Of a DNA stretch of 64,000 nucleotides, positions 63,517 to 64,000 are shown piece after piece. This DNA is from Fontibacterium oligotrophicum (GTDB lineage Bacteria > Pseudomonadota > Alphaproteobacteria > Pelagibacterales > Pelagibacteraceae), in contig CBDDZZ010000001.1 in assembly GCA_965235975.1 (NCBI GenBank), forward strand, positions 124,001-188,000, given 5' to 3'. How positions within the stretch are numbered: position 1 is the first letter of the stretch; every line of letters starts with the position of its first letter. The position numbers were made by a program, and so were the translations under genes. The notes beneath the pieces were generated by a model. The model made no database searches, had not been told where the DNA came from, and was given only the letters and a program-made list of their open reading frames with translations.

Positions 63517-64000
63517 TTGAAAGAATTTAAAGTTAAAGTCTATCCATCAAAAGTAAATTTACCAAAAGAAAATCAGCTTGCTTATAGGATTGCAAGAGTT
63601 GCTAGTGATAACTCTCCTATTGATAATAAAGCAGCCGATATGGTGATTAATAGAATTATAGATAATGCTTCTGTTGCCATTGCATCTTTTTCAAGACAAC
63701 CAGTTACAACCGCAAGAGAGATGGCATTAGCCCATCCAAGAGCAAATGGAGCAACAGTTTTTGGAATTAATTCTGCTAAAAAATTTGATTGCGAATGGGC
63801 CGCTTGGGCAAACGGTACAGCAGTTCGAGAATTAGATTTTCATGATACCTTTTTGGCTGCAGACTACAGCCACCCAGGAGATAATATTCCGCCAATTTTA
63901 GCAGTGGCACAACAGAAAAAATCAACTGGTCTAGATTTAATAAAAGGTATTTTGACAGGTTATGAAATTCAAGTGAATTTAGTTAAAGGAATTTGTCTTC
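63517..64000 (+). CDS. prpD: 2-methylcitrate dehydratase (PrpD/MmgE), 5' part
   Basis: A frame opens with TTG at 63517 and runs off the window (161 codons). It reads LAYRIARVASDN, SVAIASFSRQPVTTAREMALAHPR, CEWAAWANGTAVRELDFHDTFLAADYSHPGDNI in parts, and AVAQQKKSTGLDLIKGILTGYEIQ. The HDTF and SHPGDN blocks are the active-site signatures of the MmgE/PrpD family. Its role in propionate oxidation by the methylcitrate cycle is inferred; the rest lies outside. Confidence 0.88.
   Translation, partial: MKEFKVKVYPSKVNLPKENQLAYRIARVASDNSPIDNKAADMVINRIIDNASVAIASFSRQPVTTAREMALAHPRANGATVFGINSAKKFDCEWAAWANGTAVRELDFHDTFLAADYSHPGDNIPPILAVAQQKKSTGLDLIKGILTGYEIQVNLVKGICL

Noticed and set aside
1..64000. CRISPR array, prophage or insertion sequence
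   Set aside because: No regularly spaced direct repeats, transposase or integrase motifs, terminal inverted repeats, or phage structural genes were seen. The only repeated short motif is the PHO box.

Overview
This is a densely packed, strongly AT-rich stretch (about 30 % G+C by eye) of a free-living alphaproteobacterial chromosome, most likely of the SAR11/Pelagibacterales type. The evidence is a GcrA cell-cycle regulator, an SUV3-like helicase, the order SRP RNA-dnaX-ybaB-recR, TRAP transport, many overlapping start and stop codons, few Shine-Dalgarno sites and almost no intergenic space. I see no prophage, insertion sequence or CRISPR array.

Layout. 1-3.9 kb (-): 5' part of a SUV3-like helicase, an NlpC/P60 peptidase, an EF-hand protein, an AmpG-type permease and a membrane-anchored cytochrome c. 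4-10.6 kb (+): kdsB, pheA, SRP RNA, dnaX, ybaB, recR, def, fmt, truA. 10.6-17.4 kb (-): histone-deacetylase-like hydrolase, dapE, dapD, a HAD nucleotidase, argB, yidC, yidD, rnpA, rpmH. 17.5-21.1 kb: membrane proteins, tRNA-Arg(ACG), DoxX. 21.2-28.4 kb (+): complete phosphate regulon phoR-pstSCAB-phoU-phoB with a PHO box. 28.4-34.4 kb: gcrA, ABC-2 permease, argD, argF, a MurU-like uridylyltransferase, gpmA, cutA, a transglycosylase-like lipoprotein. 34.4-41.3 kb: RND efflux pair, sulfurtransferase, msrA, DMT permease, AlkA-type glycosylase. 41.3-42.4 kb: decayed DNA with remnants of a family-17 glycosyltransferase. 42.4-48.6 kb: gshA-gshB, oligopeptidase B, small membrane proteins, a heptosyltransferase-like protein. 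48.7-51.9 kb: a DapA-family protein, a broken lysine-rich coiled-coil gene, a DMT permease. 51.9-57.5 kb: hydratase, TRAP transporter (dctMQP), succinate-semialdehyde dehydrogenase, rhodanese. 57.5-64 kb: exported protein, yajQ, DMT permease, mgtE, rlmJ, HIT and MazG-like proteins, DUF192 protein, start of a PrpD-type dehydratase.

The genes cover translation (def, fmt, truA, rpmH, SRP RNA), membrane protein insertion (yidC/yidD), arginine and lysine synthesis, glutathione synthesis, phosphate scavenging, peptidoglycan handling and organic-acid uptake. Convergent gene pairs nearly always touch or overlap by up to 11 bases.

The most striking anomaly is the number of single-base frameshifts in otherwise intact genes (yidC, TVP38-like, doxX, pstS, an ABC-2 permease, three DMT permeases, dctM, rhodanese, yajQ, a heptosyltransferase, an AsmA-like gene and the lysine-rich gene). 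These look mostly like indel errors in the assembly, though homopolymer phase variation cannot be excluded in two cases. The best candidates for something undescribed are a nested-hairpin RNA element upstream of the SUV3-like helicase and the lysine-rich coiled-coil gene. I did not find a clear novel multi-gene system.
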